In this document: in pieces, positions 33,791 through 41,863 of the stretch
Layout of the letters: each line of letters opens with the position of its first letter
How positions within the stretch are numbered: position 1 is the first letter of the stretch
NCBI GenBank assembly: GCA_041390365.1
Contig: JAWKQB010000002.1
Location: forward strand, 1,120,001-1,184,000
Direction of reading: 5' to 3'
Origin: Syntrophotaleaceae bacterium
GTDB lineage: Bacteria; Desulfobacterota; Desulfuromonadia; Desulfuromonadales; Syntrophotaleaceae
Length of the DNA stretch: 64,000 nt
Notes under the pieces: model-generated
The model's database searches: none
Told to the model about the DNA's origin: nothing
What the model saw: the letters and a program-made list of their open reading frames with translations, nothing else
Position numbers and translations under genes: made by a program

Positions 33791-33882
33791 TAATGGCCTC
33801 CTGTAATCTAAAGTGATCTACCGGAGGCCATCTTCGAGGCGGGATTCACACTTAAAGGAATAAGCGTGAATATTGTTTCTTC

Positions 33883-34434
33883 TTAACGTCTTGACGGCGG
33901 CAATAAGCCTTCCTTTTGGAGTTGTTTTACGTAGCGACTTAATTTTTTATAAATGGTATCAGCCTTAATTGGGGTGTCGCTCCCATGCAGGTACAGATCG
34001 AATTTGTTGTCTTTCTCTTCGCTGTCTTTCTCTTCCAGGTCAAGAAAATGCGCGTGCCCTTGCTCACAAAGCCCTTGAACATGCTGCATAAACAACTCAA
34101 ATAGAGTTGAGAGAGCCGGCATGCTTTCGCGCTTACCATATGTTTTCTGGAGAAAGTTGATAATCTCTACCCCTAGCGGCCCGGGCTGTCGATTGCGCTT
34201 TTTGCTCCTATGAGCCACGTTTACAAACCCCTCTATCTGGGAAAACAAATCGGCGACCATACCCGAATACATGGTTATAACTCCCTGGGCGTCGTCAGCC
34301 TCATCATACAGCTCTTCAATGCGCTTTTTGAGCTGTTGGTTTTCCGATTCGAGCTTTTTGACCCGGAGTCTCAGGCTTCGAATCTCATTGTTCAAACAAT
34401 TTTCTTCCTGCCTTTCGCAATCTATATTTTCCAT
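33883..34434 (-). CDS. Coiled-coil hypothetical protein
   Basis: A 183-residue protein with an N-terminal leucine-heptad coiled coil (about residues 15-50, LRLRVKKLESENQQLKKRIEEL-like) and an acidic middle (LEEKDSEEKDNK). The C-terminal helix ends in LPPSRR. No family is recognised. AAAGG precedes ATG 34434. It belongs to the element's leftward cluster. Confidence 0.6.
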   Translation of the reverse strand: MENIDCERQEENCLNNEIRSLRLRVKKLESENQQLKKRIEELYDEADDAQGVITMYSGMVADLFSQIEGFVNVAHRSKKRNRQPGPLGVEIINFLQKTYGKRESMPALSTLFELFMQHVQGLCEQGHAHFLDLEEKDSEEKDNKFDLYLHGSDTPIKADTIYKKLSRYVKQLQKEGLLPPSRR

Positions 34435-34526
34435 AACAAACCTTTAAAAAAGAACCCCGCCATGCCGTTGAAGGTATTCGGCTTTTCTCGGCGTCCCGAT
34501 AGGCGGGGAACAAACAATTTGCTAAA

Positions 34527-34697
34527 CTAAGTCAAGGTCCTCCCTATTTTTCCAAGTAACTCTAATATGTTCCTTGCGTCTATACCTCTATTTTCGTTGT
34601 GTTTTTCAATCAATGTTATCAAGGTACATATACCCGAATAAATACCAATCAATAAAATCAGAATAAACACAATGCCAATAACAAATATAATATTCAC
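34527..34697 (-). CDS. 56-residue single-pass membrane protein
   Basis: GTG 34697 follows AAGGAGGGG by eight bases. The product begins with one strongly hydrophobic helix (about residues 3-28, rich in Ile, Leu and Val) and continues with a charged tail ending GRTLT. No family is recognised. The strong ribosome site and clean layout argue for a real gene; AT-rich composition alone could make a chance hydrophobic ORF. Confidence 0.6.
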   Translation of the reverse strand: MNIIFVIGIVFILILLIGIYSGICTLITLIEKHNENRGIDARNILELLGKIGRTLT

Positions 34698-34766
34698 TGG
34701 ATTCCCCTCCTTAGCACGTCCCCCCCGGCTTTGCCGGAGGGGATTCCTGTTGTAGTAAAGAAGAGA

Positions 34767-34913
34767 CTAGCTTTTCCTCTTGAAGGACTGGCACTTGCCG
34801 TCAACAACTTTTATGTCGCCAACCTCAAAACTAGAATCTTTTTGACAACTGCCATTGACCGAGTAAACACACTCCGGGGAATTGCAGACAACTACATAAA
34901 GAACGTCTTTCAT
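34767..34913 (-). CDS. 48-residue DUF1540-like cysteine protein
   Basis: ATG 34913 follows AAAGGAGGG by seven bases. The product has four cysteines spaced CNSPECVYSVNGSC and then GKCQSF near the end, matching the C-x4-C-x6-C...C pattern of DUF1540 proteins, which probably bind a metal. It is the gene nearest to the integrase among the element's small genes. Confidence 0.65.
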   Translation of the reverse strand: MKDVLYVVVCNSPECVYSVNGSCQKDSSFEVGDIKVVDGKCQSFKRKS

Positions 34914-35101
34914 GGTCTTACCCTCCTTTTGTGGATAGCTTCAATTAGACTGCCCTTTACTGCATTTTGTGGAAAATCAGAGGTTCAGGCCGATCCAGAA
35001 CCCCTTTTGTGATTATGACGGTGAGCGGGGGGACTGACAGCAACAACGACGACCACGGGGCGAAGGGGGGCGAGGTCCCCCCCGTACCCTTGCCGCTACC
35101 T

Positions 35102-35120
35102 TGTGTAGAATTTCTACACA
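35102..35120. other. 19-bp palindrome beyond the integrase stop
   Basis: TGTGTAGAA-T-TTCTACACA is a perfect 9-bp inverted repeat, 25 bases past the integrase stop. It could be a regulatory or recombinase site, or a terminator without a T-run. The surrounding 34914-35144 shows no gene. Confidence 0.5.
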
Positions 35121-35144
35121 CTGCACCTTTTCCGGTAGGGGAAG

Positions 35145-36362
35145 TTACCCCCTTGCCCGACTGATCGGAATCACCTTCGCCCCTGCCTTCAAGCCGTCCA
35201 GGTAATCAGCCCAAAGCTGCATCATCTTCTTACGCTCGGCAAGGTGGGCTGTCCGATTGTATGCCCGCCCGTTAGGGTCTCTCACGGCATGGGCTAACTG
35301 ATGCTCGATGAAATCAGGACGGAATTGCAGCACTTCATCAAGAATAGTTCGGGCCATTGCCCGGAAACCGTGCCCGGTCATTTCGTCCTTTTCAAAGCCC
35401 ATGCGCCGTAAGGCCGCATTTATGGCGTTGTTGCTCATTGGCCGGGCATTTGAGCGGGCAGAGGGGAAAAGGTAGCGGCTCCGGCCTGTCAGGGCTTGCA
35501 GTTCCCGCAGGATTTCCACGGCTTGCGCCGACAGGGGCACAAGGTGCGGCTCTTTCATCTTCATCCGTTCGGCGGGAATGTTCCATTCTGCCGCGTCAAG
35601 GTCGATTTCTGACCATTCCGCTTGCCGCAATTCGCCAGGACGGACAAAAACCAGCGGGGCTAATTGCATGGCGCTCTTGACTACGAAAGAGCCTTGAAAG
35701 CCGTCAATGGCCTTCAGCAGTTCGGCAACCTTGGCCGGATCGGTAATTGCCGCAAGGTGGCCTTTTTTATAGGGTGGCAGTGCTCCTTTAAGGTCGGCTG
35801 TGCAATCCCTTTCGGCCCGTCCGGTGGCAACCGCATAGCGGAAAACCTGCCCGCATATGGTTCTTATCCGGTGGGCAGTTTCAAGCGCCCCCCTTGATTC
35901 AATCCGCCGCAGCATTTTCAGAACTTCAGGGGCCTTGATTTCGCCAATGGGCCGCGTTCCCATGACCGGGAAAACGTCAGCCTCTAACCGCCTTAAAGTG
36001 GTTTTGCCGTGACTGGGGGACCAGGTAGGGGCATACTTGCCGTGCCATTCACGGGCCACGACTTCAAAGGTGTCCTCTTGCTCGGCATTTGCCGCCTGTT
36101 GCGCTTTTCTGACTTCGCCAGGGTCAATCCCCGCCGCTACCTGCTTGCGGGCCTGAAAACGCTTTTCTCTGGCGTCGGCTAGGCTAACTTCGGGGTAAGT
36201 GCCAAAGGACAGCAATTTTTCCTTACCCCCAAAGCGGTACTTGAAGCGCCACCACTTACCCCCATTGGGAGCAACCAGCAAAAACAACCCGTCACCATCA
36301 AAAAGCTTCACCTGCTTTGCGCCGGGTTTGGCGTTGCGGATTTTTGCATCGGTCAGGGGCAT
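35145..36362 (-). CDS. int: P4-type tyrosine recombinase (integrase)
   Basis: A 405-residue integrase with the N-terminal DUF4102 arm-binding domain (LTDAKIRNAKPGAKQVKLFDGDGLFLLV-like, about residues 3-30, and WRFKYRFGGKEKLLSFGTYPE). The catalytic domain shows RPGELRQAEW (Arg), HGFRAMART (His-x-x-Arg) and a C-terminal Tyr in GRAYNRTAHL. ATG 36362 follows AGGAGG; the upstream in-frame codons are not needed. P4-type enzymes usually insert at tRNA or tmRNA 3' ends. It heads the leftward element and points away from its likely attachment side near 36.5 kb. Confidence 0.93.
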   Translation of the reverse strand: MPLTDAKIRNAKPGAKQVKLFDGDGLFLLVAPNGGKWWRFKYRFGGKEKLLSFGTYPEVSLADAREKRFQARKQVAAGIDPGEVRKAQQAANAEQEDTFEVVAREWHGKYAPTWSPSHGKTTLRRLEADVFPVMGTRPIGEIKAPEVLKMLRRIESRGALETAHRIRTICGQVFRYAVATGRAERDCTADLKGALPPYKKGHLAAITDPAKVAELLKAIDGFQGSFVVKSAMQLAPLVFVRPGELRQAEWSEIDLDAAEWNIPAERMKMKEPHLVPLSAQAVEILRELQALTGRSRYLFPSARSNARPMSNNAINAALRRMGFEKDEMTGHGFRAMARTILDEVLQFRPDFIEHQLAHAVRDPNGRAYNRTAHLAERKKMMQLWADYLDGLKAGAKVIPISRARG

Positions 36363-36482
36363 GGCAAGTCCTCCTTTTGGGGGTAACAGTTTCGCTCTCG
36401 GGGTAACTATTGCCAAAAGTTACCCCTGTTACCCCCGGATGTCAATATATTTTAATGGGCACTACTGGACACTAGATAAACA

Positions 36483-36508
36483 AAAAGCCCGCTGATTTAG
36501 CGGGCTTC
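36483..36508 (-). terminator. Terminator-like hairpin upstream of the integrase
   Basis: AGCCCGC and GCGGGCT pair around a 6- to 7-base loop. On the minus strand the stem is followed by TTTTTG, so it would stop leftward transcripts entering from the right. Confidence 0.7.
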
Positions 36509-36759
36509 CTGACCATATTGGCTTACTATGGATTTTGAATTGGTGGAGGGAACGACGACCTACCGCAAAACAGCCTCAAAGCCCGCGCTCCTCGTAACTC
36601 CTTGATAATAAACGCCGAAGTCATCTTGCACAACCACTTCCCGACAACCCGACCAGAGAAACGAATTTCTCCCCTGATTTCCCGGCACTGGACGAGGGTG
36701 ACGGGTTTGCAGTAAAATCGAATACCTGGCGTCGAGCCGCAACAACTTCAAATCCGGTT

Positions 36760-36795
36760 TTCGGACGCCGGTTCGGTTCCCAAAACGGAATCGAA
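36760..36795. repeat. Short dispersed element, copy 2
   Basis: This is the second copy of the 37-base element at 28667, in the same orientation, with about 30 matching bases. The region 36509-36992 holds open frames on the minus strand that I do not support as genes. Confidence 0.6.
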
Positions 36796-36992
36796 TTGCA
36801 TCAAGGACGCCGTTATTACGGGAGAAGCAGCGGCCATTGATCCGTTTCGGCGTCGATGAAATCGGCCGCGAACCGGACTGGGCCGCCCCCCCTGCTTCGT
36901 TCCCTTAGCGGCCAGCGACAGCTTGTCCGCCGACCTGACTGTTTCCTTCGGCAGTTCGCCTGATTTCTTCCCCACGCCCTGTTCCGCGAGGT

Positions 36993-37055
36993 AGCGCACA
37001 ACGGTTCGTGTGGACTTCGCGCCCGCTTCCCGCACTGACTTGTGCAACGTTTTAT
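36993..37055 (-). repeat. Short remnant flanking the export island, left copy
   Basis: The stretch includes GGACTTCGCGCC and CGCACTGACTTGT, which recur in the same order at 52118-52175. On the minus strand it would encode LHKSVREAGAKST, against LNKSVREGAKSAI in the other copy, so both look like remnants of one coding sequence. The parent gene is unknown. Confidence 0.6.
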
Positions 37056-37162
37056 TCCTGACATTCTGCACCCCCAAACAACCCGGTTGCACGACAGCGA
37101 ACGCCCCTGATCAGATCGCCTCCAGATTTGACCGCCCCCCGCTTTGGGCAAGCAGATACCAG

Positions 37163-37205
37163 TTGACAATTTTTTTTTGCGCTGATACGTTTAATCAAAC
37201 GTTTG
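37163..37205 (+). promoter_or_regulatory. Promoter and TetR-type operator for the RND operon
   Basis: TTGACA at 37163 and TACGTT at 37186 are 17 bp apart. Just downstream is the palindrome CAAACGTTTG (37196-37205) inside TCAAACGTTTGTTTG, a form common for TetR-family operators. The two TetR genes of this island are candidates for the repressor. The 37206-37385 leader has no other clear feature. Confidence 0.65.
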
Positions 37206-37385
37206 TTTGGGATGGTTTGCAGGATTTTCCCCGTGGATAATCGGGAAAGAAACCGTATGTCCACTTGGACTATTGGTTAACGATTTAAATTAATTGAGGT
37301 GACCATGCGGACTTTGTCTTCAACGGGGCTGATGAGTCGGATTGCCAAGAAAATAACATTACCGAGGAGTAGTTACGGAGGATTT

Positions 37386-38684
37386 ATGTCAACGAGGCAA
37401 AATTCGCGAAGAAAAGGATCATCGCTGAGAGAGGTCTGGCCGGAAACCACATACCCTGGTCTTCGTCATTTTTTGTCAGGCCTGCCGCTCTTGCTGCTGC
37501 TTTCCGGGTTGGTGCTCGGCGGTTGCGACCGTGCGCAGCAGGGCCCGCCGCCTCACCCGACTCCACAAGTTTCATTTGTGGCGATGCAGCCGGAGAAAAT
37601 CACATTGTCAACCGAATTACCGGGCCGCACCTCACCCTTCCGGGTCGCGGAAATCCGGCCCCAGGTCAGTGGCCTGATCCTGAAGCGATTGTTTGAAGAA
37701 GGCTCCCTGGTCACAGTCGGACAGGTACTTTACCAGATTGATCCCGCGCCGTTTCAAGCCGCGCTCGATAACGCACAGGCCGCCCTTGGCCGATCCGAAG
37801 CGAATCTGCCCGCGACCAGGTCGAAGGCGGAGCGTTACAGAAAATCACTGGCCGACAAGGCCGTCAGCCAGCAGGCTTACGATGACGCGGCCGCCGCCCT
37901 GGCCCAGGTCGAGGCAGATATCGAATTTTACCGGGCGGCGTTGGAAACAGCGCGCATCAACCTGAATTACACCCAAATAAGCGCGCCCATCTCGGGACGC
38001 ATCGGCAAGTCCAACGTGACCGACGGCGCCATTGTCACGGCATACCAGCCTCTGGCCCTGGCGACCATTCAGCAGCTCGACCCGATATTTGTGGATGTGC
38101 CTCAATCGACCACCGAATTGCTGCGTTTGAAGCAGCGCCTCGAAGACGGCCGCCTTACGCGAAACGGAACGGATCACAATGCAGTCGATATTATCCTGGA
38201 GAACGGCACTCCATACCCGGAAGCAGGAACCCTTGAATTCAGTGATGTCACTGTTGATCCGACCACGGGCTCGGTCATCCTGCGAACGGTTGTTCCCAAT
38301 CCGAGGAGCATACTGCTCCCCGGCATGTTCGTCAGGGCCGTGGTCAGGGAAGGCGTCAACGAACGGGCGATCCTCGTTCCCCAGCAGGGCGTGTCCCGCG
38401 ATCCCAAGGGCAATCCCTACGCCCTGGTTGTCGACGCGGAAAGCACAGCCGCATTTCGGCCGCTGACTCTCGACCGGGCCATCGGCGATAAATGGCTGGT
38501 TTCGGCCGGCCTCTCTCCGGGCGACAAGTTGATCGTGGAAGGATTGACCATGCTGCGCCCGGGTACGCCGGTAAATGCCGTCCCTTTCGAACCTTCCCCT
38601 GCCGAACAAAAAAACGCAGACGGGTCTGGTCCCTCGAACCGTTCCGATAATCCATCGCAAAATCGCGGTGAAGGAGGAAAGTGA
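37386..38684 (+). CDS. RND efflux periplasmic adaptor lipoprotein
   Basis: Membrane-fusion protein of an AcrA/MexE-type tripartite pump, 432 residues from ATG 37386 (CGGAGG five bases upstream; an in-frame ATG at 37299 would add 29 residues). A long basic n-region precedes the hydrophobic core and the lipobox LGGC (about residue 49), so it should be a lipoprotein. Barrel-sandwich and alpha-hairpin regions are seen around VAEIRPQVSGLI and in the QAALDNAQAAL heptads. The stop overlaps the pump start. Confidence 0.93.
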   Translation: MSTRQNSRRKGSSLREVWPETTYPGLRHFLSGLPLLLLLSGLVLGGCDRAQQGPPPHPTPQVSFVAMQPEKITLSTELPGRTSPFRVAEIRPQVSGLILKRLFEEGSLVTVGQVLYQIDPAPFQAALDNAQAALGRSEANLPATRSKAERYRKSLADKAVSQQAYDDAAAALAQVEADIEFYRAALETARINLNYTQISAPISGRIGKSNVTDGAIVTAYQPLALATIQQLDPIFVDVPQSTTELLRLKQRLEDGRLTRNGTDHNAVDIILENGTPYPEAGTLEFSDVTVDPTTGSVILRTVVPNPRSILLPGMFVRAVVREGVNERAILVPQQGVSRDPKGNPYALVVDAESTAAFRPLTLDRAIGDKWLVSAGLSPGDKLIVEGLTMLRPGTPVNAVPFEPSPAEQKNADGSGPSNRSDNPSQNRGEGGK

Positions 38685-41600
38685 TGCTGTCAAAATTCTT
38701 CCTTGACCGTCCGGTTTTCGCCTGGGTTATCGCCATCATCATGATGACGGCGGGCGGGCTGGCCATCTATAACCTGCCGGTGGCGCAGTATCCGCCGATA
38801 GCGCCTCCCTCCATCGCCATAGACGCCTTCTTTCCCGGCGCCTCGGCCGAAACCGTGGAAAACACCGTCACCCAGATCATCGAGCAGAAGATGACCGGTC
38901 TGGACGACATGCTCTACCTCGCAGGCACCAGCTCATCATCAGGAGCCGCCAGGGTCGAGCTGACCTTTGCGCCGGGAACCGATCCGGATGTAGCCTGGTC
39001 CAAGGTACAGAACAAGCTGCAGCTTGCCATGGCCAGCCTCCCCGACGTGGTTCAGCGCCAGGGCGTCAAGGTCAGCAAATCCACCAGAAACTTCCTGATC
39101 ATTGTTGGTCTTACTTCCGAAGACGGGAGCATGGACAGCAGTGATTTGGAGGATTATGCCCAATCCAACCTGGAAAAAGTGCTCTCCCGGGTGCCCGGCG
39201 TTGGCGAAGTGATGAGTTTCGGCTCCCAGTACGCCATGCGGGTCTGGGTCAATCCGGACAAGCTGATCAGTTACAGTCTGACCATGGAGGATGTCATCGG
39301 GGCGCTCAGGGCCTACAATGTCGAGGTGTCCGCCGGCCAGCTGGGCGGGGCGCCGGCCGTCGATGGGCAGCGCCTGAACGCATCCATCGTTGTGCAGCAC
39401 CTGCTCCAGACGCCGGAGGAATTCGCGGCCATTCCTGTCCGCACCAATCCGGACGGCTCCGTGGTGCGCGTCAGTGACATTGGTTACACTGAATTGGGAA
39501 GCGAACGTTACGACAGCGTTTCAAAATACAATGGCAAACCGTCCGCCGCCATGGCTATTCGCCAGGCCGCTGGCGCCAATGCCTTGGAAACGGCCGATGC
39601 CGTCAAACTGAAACTGGAGGAAATGAGCAGATATTTCCCCCCTGGAATGAAAGTTGTTTACCCCTACGACACGACACCTTTTACCCAGGTGGCGATCGAC
39701 GAGGTGGTCAAGACCCTTTTTGAAGCGGTCTTTCTGGTCTTTGTGATCATGTACATCTTCATGGGGACTTTCCGAGCCACTCTTATTCCCACCATCGCGG
39801 TGCCCGTGGTTCTGCTCGGCACGTTCGGCATCCTGGGGCTCTTCGGGTTTTCCATCAACATGCTGACCATGTTTGCCATGGTGCTGGCCATTGGTCTTCT
39901 GGTCGACGATGCCATCGTGGTGGTGGAGAACGTCGAGCGGATCATGGCCGAGGAAGGGCTCTCCCCCCGCGAAGCCACCGCCAAATCGATGGACGAGATC
40001 ACCAGCGCCCTGATCGGCATCGGTCTCGTGCTTTCGGCGGTATTCGGCCCCATGGCCTTTTTCCCCGGCTCCACCGGGGTCATCTATCGCCAATTCTCCA
40101 TCACCGTCATTTCGTCCATGCTCCTGTCGGTGGTCGTGGCCTTGGTCCTGACCCCGGTGCTCTGCGCCACCATGCTCAAGCCGATTCCCAAGGGGCATGA
40201 ACCCTCGGAGGGCGCCGTTTGGTTCCTTCGGCCTTTCTTCCGCTGGTTCGACCGGTTCTTCTTCCGGTCCAGGGATTTTTATGTGCGGCTGGTTGGCCAC
40301 GTGTTGGCGAAAAAACTCCGCTACCTGTTTGTCTTCGTGCTGATTGTCGTGGCCATGGGCTATCTGTTCCAGCGCATGCCCACATCCTATATTCCGGATG
40401 AGGATCAAGGCATCCTCCTGGTTCAGGCCATGCTCCCCTCCGGCTCGACGCTCGAGCAGACGGAAGCGGTCATGGCCAAAGTCACGGATCATTTTCTGAC
40501 CAACGAGAAGGAGGGGGTGGATTCACTCATTACCATCGCGGGCAGGAGCTTCAGCGGCGAGGGCCAGAATATAGCCATGAGCTTTGTCAAGCTCAGGGAC
40601 TGGGAGCTTCGCCAGCGGCCCGACCTGAAAGTCAAGGCCATTGCCGGCCGCGCCATGGGGGCATTTTCTCAGATAAATGAAGCCATGGTCTTCGCTTTCC
40701 CGCCCCCCCCGGTCATCGAACTGGGGATGGGCACCGGCTTCGACCTGCAGCTCGTGGACCGTGGAGGCTTGGGCCACGATAAACTCATGGAGGCGCGCAA
40801 CCAACTCCTCGGCATGGCGGCCCAAGACCCCCGCCTGATCAGGGTCCGGCCCAACGGAATGAATGATGTGGCCGAATACCACCTCGATGTTGACTGGGAC
40901 AAGGCCGGCGCTCTGGGGATTCCCATCGACTCCATTCATAACACCATCTCGGCCGCCTTCGGCAGCGCCTATGTCAACGATTTTATCCAGGCCGGCCGGG
41001 TCAAAAAGGTATATGCCCAGGTGGACGCGCCCTATCGCATGCTGCCGCACGACCTGGAAAAACTCTATGTGCGCAACACCTCCGGCAAAATGGTCCCCGT
41101 CTCATCCTTTGCCGAGGGGCGCTGGGCGACCGGCTCGCCACAGCTCGAGCGTTTCAACGCCTTTCCGTCGATCAATATCTGGGGCGAGCCGGCTCCAGGC
41201 CACAGCACCGGCGAGGCCATGGCCGCCATCGAGGAGATTGTCGCCAAACTGCCGACCGGAATCGCCGCCGACTGGACCGGACTTTCCTACCAGGAACGGC
41301 AGGGCGGTTCCATGGCCCCTCTGCTCTATGCTTTTTCGGTTTTCGCCATCTTCCTCTGCCTGGCGGCCCTTTACGAAAGCTGGCCCATCCCCATCGCCAT
41401 CCTGCTGACCATGCCCCTTGGCGCCATCGGCGGCGTGATCGCCACCAGCACTGGCGGGATGCCCAACGACGTCTATTTTCAGATCGGCCTGCTGATCACC
41501 CTGGGGCTCACCACCAAGAACGCCATCCTGATCGTCCAATTCGCCAGGGCAAAGGTCGATGAAGGCATGGGCTTGATCGAAGCGACACTCCAAGGCGCCA

Positions 41601-41863
41601 AACTGCGGCTCAGGCCGATCATTATGACATCGCTGGCCTTCGGTTTCGGGGTACTGCCCCTGGCGTTGGCCACCGGAGCAGGATCGGGAGCGCAACGGGC
41701 AATCGGCATCGGCGTTCTCGGGGGCGTGGTTACTTCAACCTTACTGGTTATCCTGTTCGCGCCGCTCTTTTACGTCATGATCTACAAGGCGCTTGGCAAA
41801 CATCGAAAAGAAGTAACCATGGACTATGTTGAGGAAAGCGCCATGGCGGAGGGAAATAAATGA
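38684..41863 (+). CDS. RND efflux pump, HAE1/AcrB family
   Basis: Proton-driven inner-membrane pump of about 1059 residues. It begins MLSKFFLDRPVFAWVIAI, the HAE1 start. The proton-relay aspartates are in GLLVDDAIVVVENVER (about residue 406), and IPDEDQG marks the second porter domain. ATG 38684 is preferred over the overlapping GTG 38681 because GGAGG is six bases upstream. The likely substrates are hydrophobic drugs, dyes, bile-like detergents or solvents, but they cannot be read from sequence. It is coupled to the adaptor before it and the channel after it. Confidence 0.95.
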   Translation: MLSKFFLDRPVFAWVIAIIMMTAGGLAIYNLPVAQYPPIAPPSIAIDAFFPGASAETVENTVTQIIEQKMTGLDDMLYLAGTSSSSGAARVELTFAPGTDPDVAWSKVQNKLQLAMASLPDVVQRQGVKVSKSTRNFLIIVGLTSEDGSMDSSDLEDYAQSNLEKVLSRVPGVGEVMSFGSQYAMRVWVNPDKLISYSLTMEDVIGALRAYNVEVSAGQLGGAPAVDGQRLNASIVVQHLLQTPEEFAAIPVRTNPDGSVVRVSDIGYTELGSERYDSVSKYNGKPSAAMAIRQAAGANALETADAVKLKLEEMSRYFPPGMKVVYPYDTTPFTQVAIDEVVKTLFEAVFLVFVIMYIFMGTFRATLIPTIAVPVVLLGTFGILGLFGFSINMLTMFAMVLAIGLLVDDAIVVVENVERIMAEEGLSPREATAKSMDEITSALIGIGLVLSAVFGPMAFFPGSTGVIYRQFSITVISSMLLSVVVALVLTPVLCATMLKPIPKGHEPSEGAVWFLRPFFRWFDRFFFRSRDFYVRLVGHVLAKKLRYLFVFVLIVVAMGYLFQRMPTSYIPDEDQGILLVQAMLPSGSTLEQTEAVMAKVTDHFLTNEKEGVDSLITIAGRSFSGEGQNIAMSFVKLRDWELRQRPDLKVKAIAGRAMGAFSQINEAMVFAFPPPPVIELGMGTGFDLQLVDRGGLGHDKLMEARNQLLGMAAQDPRLIRVRPNGMNDVAEYHLDVDWDKAGALGIPIDSIHNTISAAFGSAYVNDFIQAGRVKKVYAQVDAPYRMLPHDLEKLYVRNTSGKMVPVSSFAEGRWATGSPQLERFNAFPSINIWGEPAPGHSTGEAMAAIEEIVAKLPTGIAADWTGLSYQERQGGSMAPLLYAFSVFAIFLCLAALYESWPIPIAILLTMPLGAIGGVIATSTGGMPNDVYFQIGLLITLGLTTKNAILIVQFARAKVDEGMGLIEATLQGAKLRLRPIIMTSLAFGFGVLPLALATGAGSGAQRAIGIGVLGGVVTSTLLVILFAPLFYVMIYKALGKHRKEVTMDYVEESAMAEGNK

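Noticed and set aside
36541..36620. tRNA or tmRNA gene on the minus strand
   Set aside because: A CCTCCACCA-like end is present, but there is no T-loop TTCGA, no acceptor pairing and no tag-peptide reading frame.
36748..37092. 114-codon minus-strand ORF
   Set aside because: There is no recognisable family and composition looks non-coding over most of its length; only the short KSVRE part recurs, so it is listed as a remnant repeat.
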